Below, piece by piece: positions 8,322-16,195 of a DNA stretch of 64,000 nt. Position numbers and translations under genes: made by a program. The notes under the pieces are model-generated. The model was not told the DNA's origin and did no database searches. It saw only the letters and a program-made list of their open reading frames with translations. The stretch's first letter is position 1; each line of letters starts with the position of its first letter. Origin of the DNA: Pedobacter suwonensis. GTDB lineage: Bacteria; Bacteroidota; Bacteroidia; Sphingobacteriales; Sphingobacteriaceae. The stretch spans positions 158,506 through 222,505 of the forward strand of contig NZ_FOJM01000006.1 of the NCBI RefSeq assembly GCF_900111825.1, written 5' to 3'.

Positions 8322-8329
8322 CAAATTTA
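8322..8329 (-). promoter_or_regulatory. -7 box of a probable leaderless gene
   Basis: On the minus strand TAAATTTG fits TAnnTTTG exactly and ends 3 nt before the ATG at 8318. This position overlaps the alternative ATG at 8324 and so argues for the shorter start. No convincing -33 TTG was seen. Confidence 0.5.
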
Positions 8330-8368
8330 CGATTTTAATTAAATTGCTGTGTTAAAAACGCTAGCCCG

Positions 8369-8854
8369 ATGAAAAAGTTTACATGCTGCTTGAAAATATC
8401 CCTTATTTCGGCTTCTTGTCTGTTTTTATGCTCTTTTTCTGACCCCGAATCCATGGAGCAATGTGCCAGCTATCTTCAAAAAACCTTTACCGACCACTAC
8501 GATAGCAGCCAGGAAAGTGACCGGATAAAACGCTACGAATTAAATGTTACCAACAACGGCTTTTGCCGGTACAAGCGATATTTTAATAACGGTAAAACGG
8601 AGTATTTCGCATTTAAGCTGTCGAAATTTAAAGATGTGGACTATTATGGTACGACCACCGCAGGAAAATTATATATCCATACCAGAGGTGATGATGTGAT
8701 TGTGCAGACTTATAAAGACAGGGGAGGTGATGTAGACTCGATGGCGACACAGATTATTATTCCACTAAAAAATATTGAAGCCGAAGATTTAAACCTGATC
8801 CGCGATAACCTGAATAAAATTAATGCAGAGGTTTCGATTCTTCAGAAGCCATAG
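8369..8854 (+). CDS. Hypothetical secreted protein
   Basis: This 161-aa protein has an N-terminal signal-like segment (ISLISASCLFLCSFSDPE, about residues 10-27) and then a mature region I cannot assign to a family. It is rich in Tyr, Lys and Asp and has strand-forming stretches such as YELNVTNNGFCRYKRYF. It ends with a likely helix, EDLNLIRDNLNKINAEV. It is divergent from the operon on its left, and its right flank is a long gene-free repeat region. Function unknown. Confidence 0.7.
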   Translation: MKKFTCCLKISLISASCLFLCSFSDPESMEQCASYLQKTFTDHYDSSQESDRIKRYELNVTNNGFCRYKRYFNNGKTEYFAFKLSKFKDVDYYGTTTAGKLYIHTRGDDVIVQTYKDRGGDVDSMATQIIIPLKNIEAEDLNLIRDNLNKINAEVSILQKP

Positions 8855-8929
8855 GTAAAGAATTAATATTGGTGATATTACAATTGCTTTGAAAGAATAA
8901 ACATGAGTTAAATGGCGATGTAAAGATTT

Positions 8930-9223
8930 TTGATTGTTTTTGGAGCGCAGTGTCATTCGCTTTTTTTAAAGTTATTCCTGCTCTACGCTTTATCCCGATG
9001 AGACCTGTGAAACAAGCTAGCACACAAGAAAACAATAATTAACAGTGCTAAAAATCGGGGATGCCGCTCCGATCAGGGCTATAAACTTAAGCTTCTGGCA
9101 CGGAAAACCGACATAGTAGCAAAAAAATGAGTAAATTAAACCTGATCGAACGGATGCCATTTTTCATGGCAGGAGGTAGAGCAGGAAGAAATTAGCCTAT
9201 GGATAACTGCAATTGCTTTCCTG
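8930..9223. repeat. Duplicated intergenic element, copy 1
   Basis: Copy 1 matches copy 2 at 9285-9578 with roughly 90 percent identity by eye; the offset is about 356 bp and the spacer about 61 bp. It contains an inverted pair ATTCCTGCTCTAC (8974-8986) and GTAGAGCAGGAA (9176-9187). Reading the minus strand gives a short ORF-like peptide (ACFTGLIGIKRRAGITLKKA) that is preserved in both copies, but no start context or domain supports a gene. Confidence 0.85.
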
Positions 9224-9284
9224 AAAAGTAAGGAAGCACTAAACCTCTTGTTGGTCAAAAATTAATAAATAAAAATTAGAATTG

Positions 9285-9578
9285 TTGATCGTTTTTTGGA
9301 GCGCAATGTCATTCGCTTTTTTTAAAGTTATTCCTGCTCTCCGCTTTATCCCGATGAAACCTGTGAAACAAGCTAGCACACAAGAAAACAATATTTAACA
9401 GTGCTAAAAATCGGTGATGCCGCTCCAATCAGGGCTATAAACTTAGGCTTCTGGCACGGAAAACCAACATAGTAGCAAAAAATGAGTAAATTAAACCTGA
9501 TCGAACGGATGCCATTTTTCATGGCAGAGGTAGAGCAGGAATAAATTAACCTACGGAATACTGCTATTGCTTTTCTGG
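9285..9578. repeat. Duplicated intergenic element, copy 2
   Basis: Copy 2 has the same order of blocks as copy 1, with scattered substitutions and 1-nt indels. Its inverted pair is ATTCCTGCTCT from 9330 and GTAGAGCAGGAAT at 9530-9542. The divergence shows the duplication is not a recent assembly artefact. Confidence 0.85.
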
Positions 9579-9825
9579 AAATAAAGCAGCAGATGATAAT
9601 TTTAAGATAATTGTTTGTTTTTGGAGGACAGTCTCGCAGGGCGTCATTCTTCGCGCAGGCGGGTATCTTAAAACATTTGCATTAAGATTACTCATTAATT
9701 TTTTGTTTTGAATTAGTGCTAATGAGTATTAAAAGGGTCCAAATCGGGGTAGGAATGACAAAACCTAACCCCTGGGATGACAATTACGCTAATAATACAG
9801 CTTGGTAACGTAGGTTCAACAATGG

Positions 9826-10614
9826 TTACAGTCCGTTTGCCCTTGCCGTAATCTCCGCAATATCCAACACCTTCACTTCCTGTTCTTTATCTTTTAATTT
9901 AACACCATCACTTAGCATCGTCATACAGAATGGACATCCTGCGGCAATAACCTGTGGGCCGATTTCTAAAGCCTCGTCAATACGTTCTACGTTGATGTCT
10001 TTATTTCCCTTTTCTGGTTCTTTAAACATCTGGGCACCGCCGGCACCGCAACATAACCCATTGCTTTTGCAGCGTTTCATTTCTACCAGCTGCGCATCAA
10101 GTACCTCTAAAGCTTTTCTGGGCGCTTCGTAAATTCCATTCCCCCGGCCCAGGTAACATGGATCGTGGTAAGTAATTTTTTTGCCTTTGAAACTTTCACC
10201 ACCTTCGGCTTTCAGTTTGCCCTCGTTAATTAAATCCTGTATCAATTGCGTATGGTGAATCACTTCGTAAGCGCCACCTAAACCCGGATATTCGTTTTTA
10301 ATGGTGTTGAAGCAATGCGGGCAGCCTGTAACAATTTTTTTGACGTTATAAGCATTCAATACCTCAATATTGGCCATGGCCTGCATCTGGAAAAGAAATT
10401 CATTACCAGCCCTTTTAGCGGGATCACCGGTACAACTCTCTTCTGTTCCTAAAACCGCATATTTAATGCCTACATGATGTAAGATCTTGCAAATGTCGCG
10501 GGTAATTTTCTGCGCTCTTTCATCATAACTTCCGGCACAGCCTACCCAAAATAATATTTCCGGTTCTTCACCTGCGGCCATCAACTCGGCCATAGTAGGG
10601 ACTTTAAATTCCAT
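9826..10614 (-). CDS. Fe-S oxidoreductase with two CCG domains
   Basis: This 262-aa protein (start at 10614) carries two cysteine-rich CCG-type domains as in HdrB, GlpC and LutA. Cysteine clusters are VGCAGSYDE, SCTGDPAKR, TGCPHCFNT, YHDPCYLGR, GLCCGAGGA and AGCPFCMTM. Such proteins bind an unusual [4Fe-4S] cluster and move electrons between a soluble donor and quinone or thiol partners. It lies just downstream of the membrane iron-sulfur gene at 10733 and probably works with it. An in-frame ATG at 10656 would add 14 residues encoded by AGTATCA heptamers, so I reject that start. Confidence 0.87.
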   Translation of the reverse strand: MEFKVPTMAELMAAGEEPEILFWVGCAGSYDERAQKITRDICKILHHVGIKYAVLGTEESCTGDPAKRAGNEFLFQMQAMANIEVLNAYNVKKIVTGCPHCFNTIKNEYPGLGGAYEVIHHTQLIQDLINEGKLKAEGGESFKGKKITYHDPCYLGRGNGIYEAPRKALEVLDAQLVEMKRCKSNGLCCGAGGAQMFKEPEKGNKDINVERIDEALEIGPQVIAAGCPFCMTMLSDGVKLKDKEQEVKVLDIAEITARANGL

Positions 10615-10627
10615 TTGTCTATTATCT

Positions 10628-10662
10628 AGTATCAAGTATGAAGTATCGGGTATCAAGACTTC
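10628..10662. repeat. Heptamer array AGTATCA
   Basis: The consecutive 7-mers are AGTATCA, AGTATGA, AGTATCG, GGTATCA and AGACTTC. The array abuts the start of the Fe-S gene. A related complementary-sense array precedes pheT at 61748-61775. Confidence 0.75.
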
Positions 10663-10682
10663 ATGTAATTATTTAATTTATT

Positions 10683-10738
10683 GCCAACTGAAAACTGCCA
10701 ACTGCGAATTGCTAACTGAAAACTGTCAACCGCTAACT
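10683..10738. repeat. Heptamer array GCCAACT, eight units
   Basis: Eight perfectly phased 7-mers occur in a row: GCCAACT, GAAAACT, GCCAACT, GCGAATT, GCTAACT, GAAAACT, GTCAACC, GCTAACT. The last unit contains the stop codon (complement CTA, 10733-10735) of the upstream iron-sulfur gene. Confidence 0.85.
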
Positions 10739-12028
10739 CTCCTGCGCCCAGTTAAAACGATCAGCAGGGGAGTATTTCCAAGGGGCCTGGTTATTCTCAA
10801 TATTGCCCAGCATCGCATTAATACTGCCTGGTGCCTGCGATTCTTCCATCACAGCAAAACGGCGGAGCTCCATAATAATCTGTAAGGGATCAATATTTAC
10901 CGGACAGGCTTCAACACAGGCATTGCAGCTGGTGCAGGCCCAGATTTCTTCCCTGCTGATGTAATCGTCCAATAACGATTTTCCATCCTGGTGTTCTGCA
11001 CCGTGTTTATCAATGTTCTGGCCCACTTCGGTGATCCGGTCGCGGGTATCCATCATAATTTTTCTTGGCGATAAAAGTTTGCCCGTAATATTTGCAGGAC
11101 ATACTGAAGTACATCTTCCACATTCAGTGCAGGTATAGGCATTCATCAGGTTTACCCAACTTAAATCAGTTACGTCTTTTGCACCGAATTTACCTGCTTC
11201 TGTTTCTGCCGGTATAAAAGAAGGATCGAGCATTGCTTTTACCTCATTGGTAACCGAAGCCATATTGGTAAACTCCCCCTTAGGTTCCAGATTGGAAAAA
11301 TAGGTGTTTGGAAAAGCAAAAAGGATATGGAAATGTTTTGAATACGGCAGGTAATTTAGAAAGGCCAGGATACCTATAATGTGAAACCACCAACAGCTGC
11401 GTTCTATCATGATTAGGGCACTTTCTGATGCTGGCAAAATGTTCATTAAATACTGGCTTACCGGAAATGCACCAGCAGTGACATAATGGCTGGCGCCCAT
11501 AACCTGGAGTTTTGCGTCTGCTGCATTCATGAACAGGAAAGCGCTCATTAATAAAATTTCGGTGATGAGGATATAGTTGGCATCAGATTTTGGCCAGCTT
11601 TTCATCTCTACGCCACTAAAGCGTTTGATTTTCAGAATATTCCTGCGTACCAGAAAAATAGCACAGGAAACCCAAACGGTAAAGGCCAGGATTTCGAAAG
11701 ACCCGATCAGAAAATTATATAAACCGCCCAAACCATTAAAAATACGATGAGTGCCGAATAACCCGTCAATCATGATCTCCAATACTTCGATGTTGATAAT
11801 GACGAAGCCGATGTAAACAAAAAAATGGAGAAAGGCAGGGATAGGGCGAACAACCATTTTAGACTGCCCAAAAGCAACCCGAAGCATGGTCAATAATCTT
11901 TTTTGCGGTTGATCTTGTCGATTTACCGGTTTGCCCAGGCGGATATTGCGAATTATTTTACGCAGGTTAACTGTAAACAGCGCAATTGCTGCAAGTGTAA
12001 GTACTAGAAAAATGATCTGTGCTACCAT
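10733..12028 (-). CDS. Membrane-bound iron-sulfur electron-transfer protein (HdrC/NarI-like)
   Basis: This 431-aa protein begins with about five membrane helices in the first 240 residues, resembling the cytochrome-b-like gamma subunits of nitrate or heterodisulfide reductases. A C-terminal ferredoxin domain follows with two [4Fe-4S] motifs, CTECGRCTSVCP and CTSCNACVEACP. Together with the CCG-domain protein at 9826 it forms a pair similar to HdrC/HdrB and to proposed ETF:menaquinone oxidoreductases. A role feeding electrons into the quinone pool is inference from those families. The pair is separated by 118 bp filled with two heptamer arrays. Confidence 0.87.
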   Translation of the reverse strand: MVAQIIFLVLTLAAIALFTVNLRKIIRNIRLGKPVNRQDQPQKRLLTMLRVAFGQSKMVVRPIPAFLHFFVYIGFVIINIEVLEIMIDGLFGTHRIFNGLGGLYNFLIGSFEILAFTVWVSCAIFLVRRNILKIKRFSGVEMKSWPKSDANYILITEILLMSAFLFMNAADAKLQVMGASHYVTAGAFPVSQYLMNILPASESALIMIERSCWWFHIIGILAFLNYLPYSKHFHILFAFPNTYFSNLEPKGEFTNMASVTNEVKAMLDPSFIPAETEAGKFGAKDVTDLSWVNLMNAYTCTECGRCTSVCPANITGKLLSPRKIMMDTRDRITEVGQNIDKHGAEHQDGKSLLDDYISREEIWACTSCNACVEACPVNIDPLQIIMELRRFAVMEESQAPGSINAMLGNIENNQAPWKYSPADRFNWAQES

Positions 12029-12211
12029 GCAATATTAGATTGTAATGCTAAAATAGGATATTAATCCAAATAAATTACTATGCATGCATAAAAAAATGGT
12101 AAAAAATTTTTGTTTGTATTCATTCTAAGCAGAGATGATCTTATAGATTTTGAAAAATTGAAAATTAATTAATTGATAATCAGCTTTACAGTTAAATAAT
12201 GGAAAAAAAAT

Positions 12212-12241
12212 TTTGCTTTTGAAAAAAGAACACTACATTTG
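12212..12241 (+). promoter_or_regulatory. Promoter of first tRNA-Phe
   Basis: TTTG at 12212-12215 and TACATTTG at 12234-12241 are 18 nt apart and precede the tRNA by 15 nt. Confidence 0.65.
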
Positions 12242-12256
12242 CAATCCCAAACGGAT

Positions 12257-12329
12257 GGTGCCATAGCTCAGTCGGTAGAGCAAAGGACTGAAAATCCTTG
12301 TGTCCCTGGTTCGAATCCAGGTGGCACCA
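12257..12329 (+). tRNA. tRNA-Phe (GAA), copy 1
   Basis: This is a 73-nt cloverleaf. The acceptor strands are GGTGCCA and TGGCACC with discriminator A; the anticodon stem AAGGA/TCCTT encloses loop CTGAAAA, giving anticodon GAA at 12290-12292. The T arm is CCTGG-TTCGAAT-CCAGG. The 3' CCA is not encoded. A T-rich hairpin follows at once. Confidence 0.97.
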
Positions 12330-12333
12330 CTTC

Positions 12334-12366
12334 CAAAAGCCTTTCAGAAATGAGAGGCTTTTTTGG
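12334..12366 (+). terminator. Terminator after tRNA-Phe copy 1
   Basis: AAAGCCTTTC pairs with GAGAGGCTTT around AGAAAT, with a run of T following. One mismatch distinguishes it from the copy after the second tRNA. Confidence 0.85.
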
Positions 12367-12515
12367 TTTTTGACGGTTTTTGAAATACGAAATACATATT
12401 CCCTGGCACAAAGAATTTTACATAAATGAATAAAAATATTTGTAATATATCTTTCTGCTTATCAAAAAGTTGACGTTTTATCTTTGCGTTTGTATAAAAA
12501 AAACTGAAATCCTTT

Positions 12516-12546
12516 TTTGGATTTGAGAAAAAGAACACTACATTTG
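12516..12546 (+). promoter_or_regulatory. Promoter of second tRNA-Phe
   Basis: TTTG (12516-12519) and TACATTTG (12539-12546) are spaced by exactly 19 nt, a textbook Bacteroidota promoter. Confidence 0.75.
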
Positions 12547-12561
12547 CAATCCCAAACGGAT

Positions 12562-12634
12562 GGTGCCATAGCTCAGTCGGTAGAGCAAAGGACTGAAAAT
12601 CCTTGTGTCCCTGGTTCGAATCCAGGTGGCACCA
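12562..12634 (+). tRNA. tRNA-Phe (GAA), copy 2
   Basis: The sequence is identical to copy 1, including anticodon GAA and the unencoded CCA. The copies lie 305 nt apart. The flanks from the -7 box through the terminator are also nearly identical, so the whole transcription unit was duplicated. Confidence 0.97.
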
Positions 12635-12639
12635 CTTCC

Positions 12640-12669
12640 AAAAGCCTTTCAGTAATGAAAGGCTTTTTT
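12640..12669 (+). terminator. Terminator after tRNA-Phe copy 2
   Basis: AAAGCCTTTC and GAAAGGCTTT form a perfect 10-bp stem around AGTAAT, followed by T residues. Confidence 0.88.
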
Positions 12670-12693
12670 GGTTTTAATATGTTTCTGTAAATC

Positions 12694-13116
12694 TTATCGC
12701 CCGGCTATTTCTTTTACTTTTGCTAAAGCTTTTGGCCATGTTTCCTGAAAAAATTCTACCCATTCTTCAACCATATCCATATCGATCAGTAGTTCAGTTT
12801 CGCCATTTTTTTCGTTCAAGGTATAATTTTCGAAAGCTTCGCCCCAATTGTGCAATGCTTCTTTACCATCTCTGATTTCGCCAATATGTTTGATAGACAG
12901 GTGTTGATTGGGTATGTTTTCGTGGATCACCGCAAGCATCCCATTTCCTTTGCCATCTCCAAAAATGGCCCGGCTTCCTTTTTTCCAGTCGGTTTCCACT
13001 TGCGATCCTTCAGCAAATACAGCAGTCCACTCAGGGTAGGTTTTTAAACCAAAAAGTACCTCCCAAACTCTCTCTCTCGGAGCATTAATCGTGATTTTAA
13101 ATTGAGTTTTTTCCAT
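12694..13116 (-). CDS. SRPBCC / AHSA1-family protein
   Basis: This 140-aa protein has the START-like SRPBCC layout. The opening strand QFKITINAPRERVWEVLFG is followed by YPEWTAVFAEGS and a long C-terminal helix, ETWPKALAKVKEIAG, that closes the ligand cavity. Such proteins bind hydrophobic ligands; the ligand here is unknown. It is a single-gene unit flanked by a tRNA terminator and a 360-bp gap. Confidence 0.87.
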   Translation of the reverse strand: MEKTQFKITINAPRERVWEVLFGLKTYPEWTAVFAEGSQVETDWKKGSRAIFGDGKGNGMLAVIHENIPNQHLSIKHIGEIRDGKEALHNWGEAFENYTLNEKNGETELLIDMDMVEEWVEFFQETWPKALAKVKEIAGR

Positions 13117-13479
13117 AAGTTGTAGTTTAAGTTTTGTGATTCTTTACTAAATTTAATTAAGAATGTATTCAGTATGGTTGACTATTAATTTGTTAGCTCA
13201 AATCTGCAACTAAACGGTCTGATTATAGCGGTGCAAAGGCGACAATTTAGGGGGCATAAGGAATAACATTCTTGGTACTTCTTTAAAATATCTTCCTAAA
13301 TTTAATAATTATCGTTGTGGAAAGTAATTTAATCGGTAGATTTACGTAGTTCATCAATAGCTGGGCATGAGTACACGATATTCTGCATGGGAAGGAGCTG
13401 TGGATAGATAAAAGTTTGTTTTGGAACAACCCTAACATTGCCTAATCCGTATATTGAACATTATATTATAATAATTTCT
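13117..13479. other. Intergenic region with promoter of the S41 protease gene
   Basis: About 360 bases without a gene. TTG at 13315-13317 and TAGATTTA at 13337-13344, spaced 19 nt, form a plausible promoter for the protease; the leader would be about 130 nt. I saw no hairpin or repeat in the rest. Confidence 0.45.
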
Positions 13480-15081
13480 ATGAGAAATAAGAGATTCCTT
13501 CATCTGGCTGTACTAAGTTTTCTAAGTTTTATAGCCGTTAGTGGCTGCAAAAAGAGCAGTACAGTTCCTGAAGAGCCTGAAACACCTCCCGTTGTAACAA
13601 CGCCTACTGGAACGCGGGATGAATTGACCAAAGATTCTATCTTTTTATACGGAAAGGAACTTTATTACTGGAATACTTCGCTCCCAACCTATGACGTATT
13701 TAATCCAAGGAGATTCAGTTCAAATGAGGCTGAACTATACGCCATGACACAGTATTCCTTAGATCCGGCCACAGGCAAGCCATATGAATATGTAAACAAT
13801 TCTGGTGAACCTAAATATTCGTTTTTCGACTATACTTCAGCTACAACAGGAAAAACAGGGACACTTAAAGCCGATGTAAATGGCTCGGCAAATGATTATG
13901 GCTTTTCTGTTCAGTATAATTATGATAGCACTACAGATTTAAGGGTAAAATATGTATATCCAAACTCGTCAGCGGCATTGCAGGGTTTAACACGGGGTTG
14001 TAGGATAACCAGCGTAAACGGAAGAACCGATCTGACCTATCCAGGTGCGGTTAATTTTTTAAACAATGCTATTTTTGGTGCAAATGCTACGGTTACTTTA
14101 GCATTTAATGATTTAGCCGGCAATCCGAAAACAGCTGTTGTAACAAGCGGTATATACACGGTTAATCCGATATTGTTTACAAATGTTTATACCGTTGGTA
14201 CAAAGAAGGTGGGCTACATTGTATTTAATAGTTTTACCAATAATGCCTCTTCAGCCATAAATGCGGTTTTTTCTAATTTTGCTACGCAGGGCGTAAGCGA
14301 AGTGGTTGTTGATTTACGCTATAATGGCGGTGGTTATGTTTCTACAGCTATTGAAATGATCAATCTGATGGCGCCAGTGGGAGAAAACGGTAATACGATG
14401 TTTACTTCTTATTATAATAACTATTTGCAAAACATTACTACTGCCCAGCGCAAAGCATCCGTTCTGGCGCACCAACCCCTGTTGGATGATGCAGGTAAAT
14501 TGCAGACTTTTACCACGGGGGTAAACGGAAAATATGCTACCTATGCTGATTTAAATTACTCGCCAACAGCTGCAGACAATGTTGAAAAATTTGCAAAATC
14601 AGGTAGTTTAACGTTGAATAGAATCTACTTCATCGTAACGGGCGCTACTGCATCGGCCAGCGAACTCACCATTAACAGCTTAAAACCAGTAATGGATGTA
14701 AAGTTGATTGGGCGAACAACTTATGGTAAACCAGTGGGCTTCTTTCCCATCAGGATAGACAAAGTAGATATGTATATCCCTGAATTTGAAACCAAAAATA
14801 AACTTGGTGAAGGTGGCTATTATAGTGGTCTTATGGTTGATAAAGAATCGCCGGAGGATTTAAGTAAGGCATGGGGCGATGAAACCGAGACTTTGCTCAA
14901 TTACGCTTTGACTTATGCGAAGAACGGCAATTTCGTGATTACAGCGAAAAAGACATCCAGTTTAAGTACAACCACTACAGCAGTGCCCAAATTGTCAATA
15001 GCTCAATTAAGGGAGTTGGATGAACAACTGGATCCAAATGGCTTTAAAGGAATGGTGATGACACCTCACAAGAAATTTTAA
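13480..15081 (+). CDS. S41-family (C-terminal processing type) peptidase lipoprotein
   Basis: I choose the ATG at 13480 (533 aa) because MRNKRFLHLAVLSFLSF begins a lipoprotein signal ending in VSGC; the in-frame ATG at 13438 adds 14 unhelpful residues. After a proline-rich linker comes a short N-terminal domain and a PDZ-like region (SAALQGLTRGCRITSVNG). The S41 catalytic domain follows, with VVVDLRYNGGGY and the nucleophile serine in TGATASASELTINSLKP. It probably cleaves proteins at the periplasm or cell surface; targets are unknown. A strong terminator follows. Confidence 0.9.
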   Translation: MRNKRFLHLAVLSFLSFIAVSGCKKSSTVPEEPETPPVVTTPTGTRDELTKDSIFLYGKELYYWNTSLPTYDVFNPRRFSSNEAELYAMTQYSLDPATGKPYEYVNNSGEPKYSFFDYTSATTGKTGTLKADVNGSANDYGFSVQYNYDSTTDLRVKYVYPNSSAALQGLTRGCRITSVNGRTDLTYPGAVNFLNNAIFGANATVTLAFNDLAGNPKTAVVTSGIYTVNPILFTNVYTVGTKKVGYIVFNSFTNNASSAINAVFSNFATQGVSEVVVDLRYNGGGYVSTAIEMINLMAPVGENGNTMFTSYYNNYLQNITTAQRKASVLAHQPLLDDAGKLQTFTTGVNGKYATYADLNYSPTAADNVEKFAKSGSLTLNRIYFIVTGATASASELTINSLKPVMDVKLIGRTTYGKPVGFFPIRIDKVDMYIPEFETKNKLGEGGYYSGLMVDKESPEDLSKAWGDETETLLNYALTYAKNGNFVITAKKTSSLSTTTTAVPKLSIAQLRELDEQLDPNGFKGMVMTPHKKF

Positions 15082-15093
15082 TGAAGCTTTAAT

Positions 15094-15135
15094 AAAAATG
15101 CCCGCTTGACTAAATATGTTAAGCGGGCATTTTTT
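15094..15135 (+). terminator. Terminator after S41 peptidase gene
   Basis: AAAAATGCCCGCTT and AAGCGGGCATTTTTT form a long stem with T-tract. It can also serve the converging lipoprotein gene on the other strand. Confidence 0.92.
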
Positions 15136-15149
15136 GTTTAAGATCATAT

Positions 15150-15761
15150 TTACAACAGTATTTTACTGCTGATATCTTTGTTAATGGTAATATAACCCGG
15201 ATATTTAACGGGTGTATTGCCCAGCATAAAAGTCGGTCGTATTTTAATAGTTAACAAGCCTAATTTTTCATCTTTTGATGATGATCCTTTTTGAGCCGCC
15301 TTTATTATATCGTTAAAAACATTCCCATTAGAAATCAATCCGTAGATATTACTCATCAACTGTACCGGAACAGTAACGGTTTGACCTTGTGCAATGCTCA
15401 CATTTTGATTAACAATGCCTTCTGCCAGATCGGTATTATTAACCAGTATTTTATATTCAAACTGGTTGATGGCTGCTAAATTGCCTGACGGGTTGGTTAT
15501 TTCCAAATTCAGGTTTGCTTTTAGAGGAATGTCTTTTCTCAGCAAGCCTAAGGCCACCCCGGGTAAGCTGGTTAGGCTGAAGCTTTGCTGATCCATTAAT
15601 TTTTTTACGTCTGTTCCTGCTATTGTTACCTGCTTTACTCCGGTAATTTTATAGGTACAGTCTTCCAGGGCTTTTATCTGTTGTGCCTGCCTGTTTATTC
15701 CGCAGCCAAAAATGCTTATGGTCAACAAGAAAAGCAATACTTTATTTTTCATATCATTCAT
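15150..15761 (-). CDS. LEA14-like lipoprotein
   Basis: The protein is 203 aa, or 200 if the second ATG at 15752 is used. It has a lipoprotein signal ending in IFGC. The mature region resembles the LEA type 2 / WHy fold: IPLKANLNLEITNPSGNLAAI is followed by YKILVNNTDLAEG and TVTVPVQL, the typical order of strands. Proteins of this kind occur widely in Bacteroidota without a known function. It is transcribed toward the S41 terminator. Confidence 0.78.
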   Translation of the reverse strand: MNDMKNKVLLFLLTISIFGCGINRQAQQIKALEDCTYKITGVKQVTIAGTDVKKLMDQQSFSLTSLPGVALGLLRKDIPLKANLNLEITNPSGNLAAINQFEYKILVNNTDLAEGIVNQNVSIAQGQTVTVPVQLMSNIYGLISNGNVFNDIIKAAQKGSSSKDEKLGLLTIKIRPTFMLGNTPVKYPGYITINKDISSKILL

Positions 15762-15816
15762 AACGGCAAAATACTAAAACTATTTCAGCCACAATATGGG
15801 TTTAACCAAAATTAAC

Positions 15817-16092
15817 TTAAGCGCTTGGGGTAGTGGTTTCAATGTCATCGCGTTTTTCCTCATCGTCTGTTTTACTTTTTTCAACCGGTTTTTCCGTCAT
15901 GTCTGCTTTTTCAGCCTGATCATCTGGTTTTGCTTTTTCGTCAACTTCATCTTCTCCGGTTTTTTGCTCTTGTTCGTTTGGTTGAACTTTTTCCTTTTCA
16001 GTTGAAGGCGTAACGGTTTCTATTTCCAGTTGTACATCATCTGTTGGTTTCGGATGATCACTGTTTGGCGTCATTGCTTTTTTATTTTCCAT
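15817..16092 (-). CDS. Small acidic low-complexity protein
   Basis: Starting at the ATG at 16092 this is a 91-aa protein made almost entirely of Glu, Asp, Lys, Pro, Thr and Gln (for example KAKPDDQAEKADMTEKPVEK). It has no signal peptide or membrane helix and would be intrinsically disordered. A longer start at 16128 adds 12 residues. No family recognised. The skewed composition of the frame and lack of other ORFs make it plausible but not certain. Confidence 0.55.
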   Translation of the reverse strand: MENKKAMTPNSDHPKPTDDVQLEIETVTPSTEKEKVQPNEQEQKTGEDEVDEKAKPDDQAEKADMTEKPVEKSKTDDEEKRDDIETTTPSA

Positions 16093-16171
16093 GGTATAAA
16101 TCTGTTTTATAGTTATAATGGAATTCAATTGTATTTTGTTTGCTTTTATTTTAAAACAACTGGTCGTTTGT

Positions 16172-16179
16172 TAATTTTG
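16172..16179 (+). promoter_or_regulatory. -7 box of GNAT gene
   Basis: TAATTTTG fits TAnnTTTG and lies 16 nt before the ATG. No clear -33 element. Confidence 0.45.
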
Positions 16180-16195
16180 CACAAAATGATAAGAT

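Larger units (their letters stand above)
8855..9825. other. Gene-free region with a duplicated element
   Basis: This stretch of about 970 bases has no convincing gene. It holds two copies of a 290-bp element (8930-9223 and 9285-9578), a third fragment sharing only the opening TGTTTTTGGAG theme (9609-9660), and an inverted repeat TACTCATTA (9689-9697) / TAATGAGTA (9720-9728). Confidence 0.8.

Noticed and set aside
8820-9035. Minus-strand ORF of 71 codons over the end of the secreted protein gene
   Set aside because: It lies mostly in the duplicated element, and its start is not supported; treated as part of the repeat.
9609-9660. Third copy of the duplicated element
   Set aside because: Only the opening TGTTTTTGGAG is shared; the rest is a different GC-rich sequence.
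12344-12538. Minus-strand ORF of 64 codons between the tRNA-Phe genes
   Set aside because: It begins in the second tRNA promoter and ends in the first tRNA terminator; its composition is poly-Phe/Lys from T and A runs.
13438-13479. 14-residue extension of the S41 peptidase
   Set aside because: It would displace the lipoprotein signal from the N-terminus.
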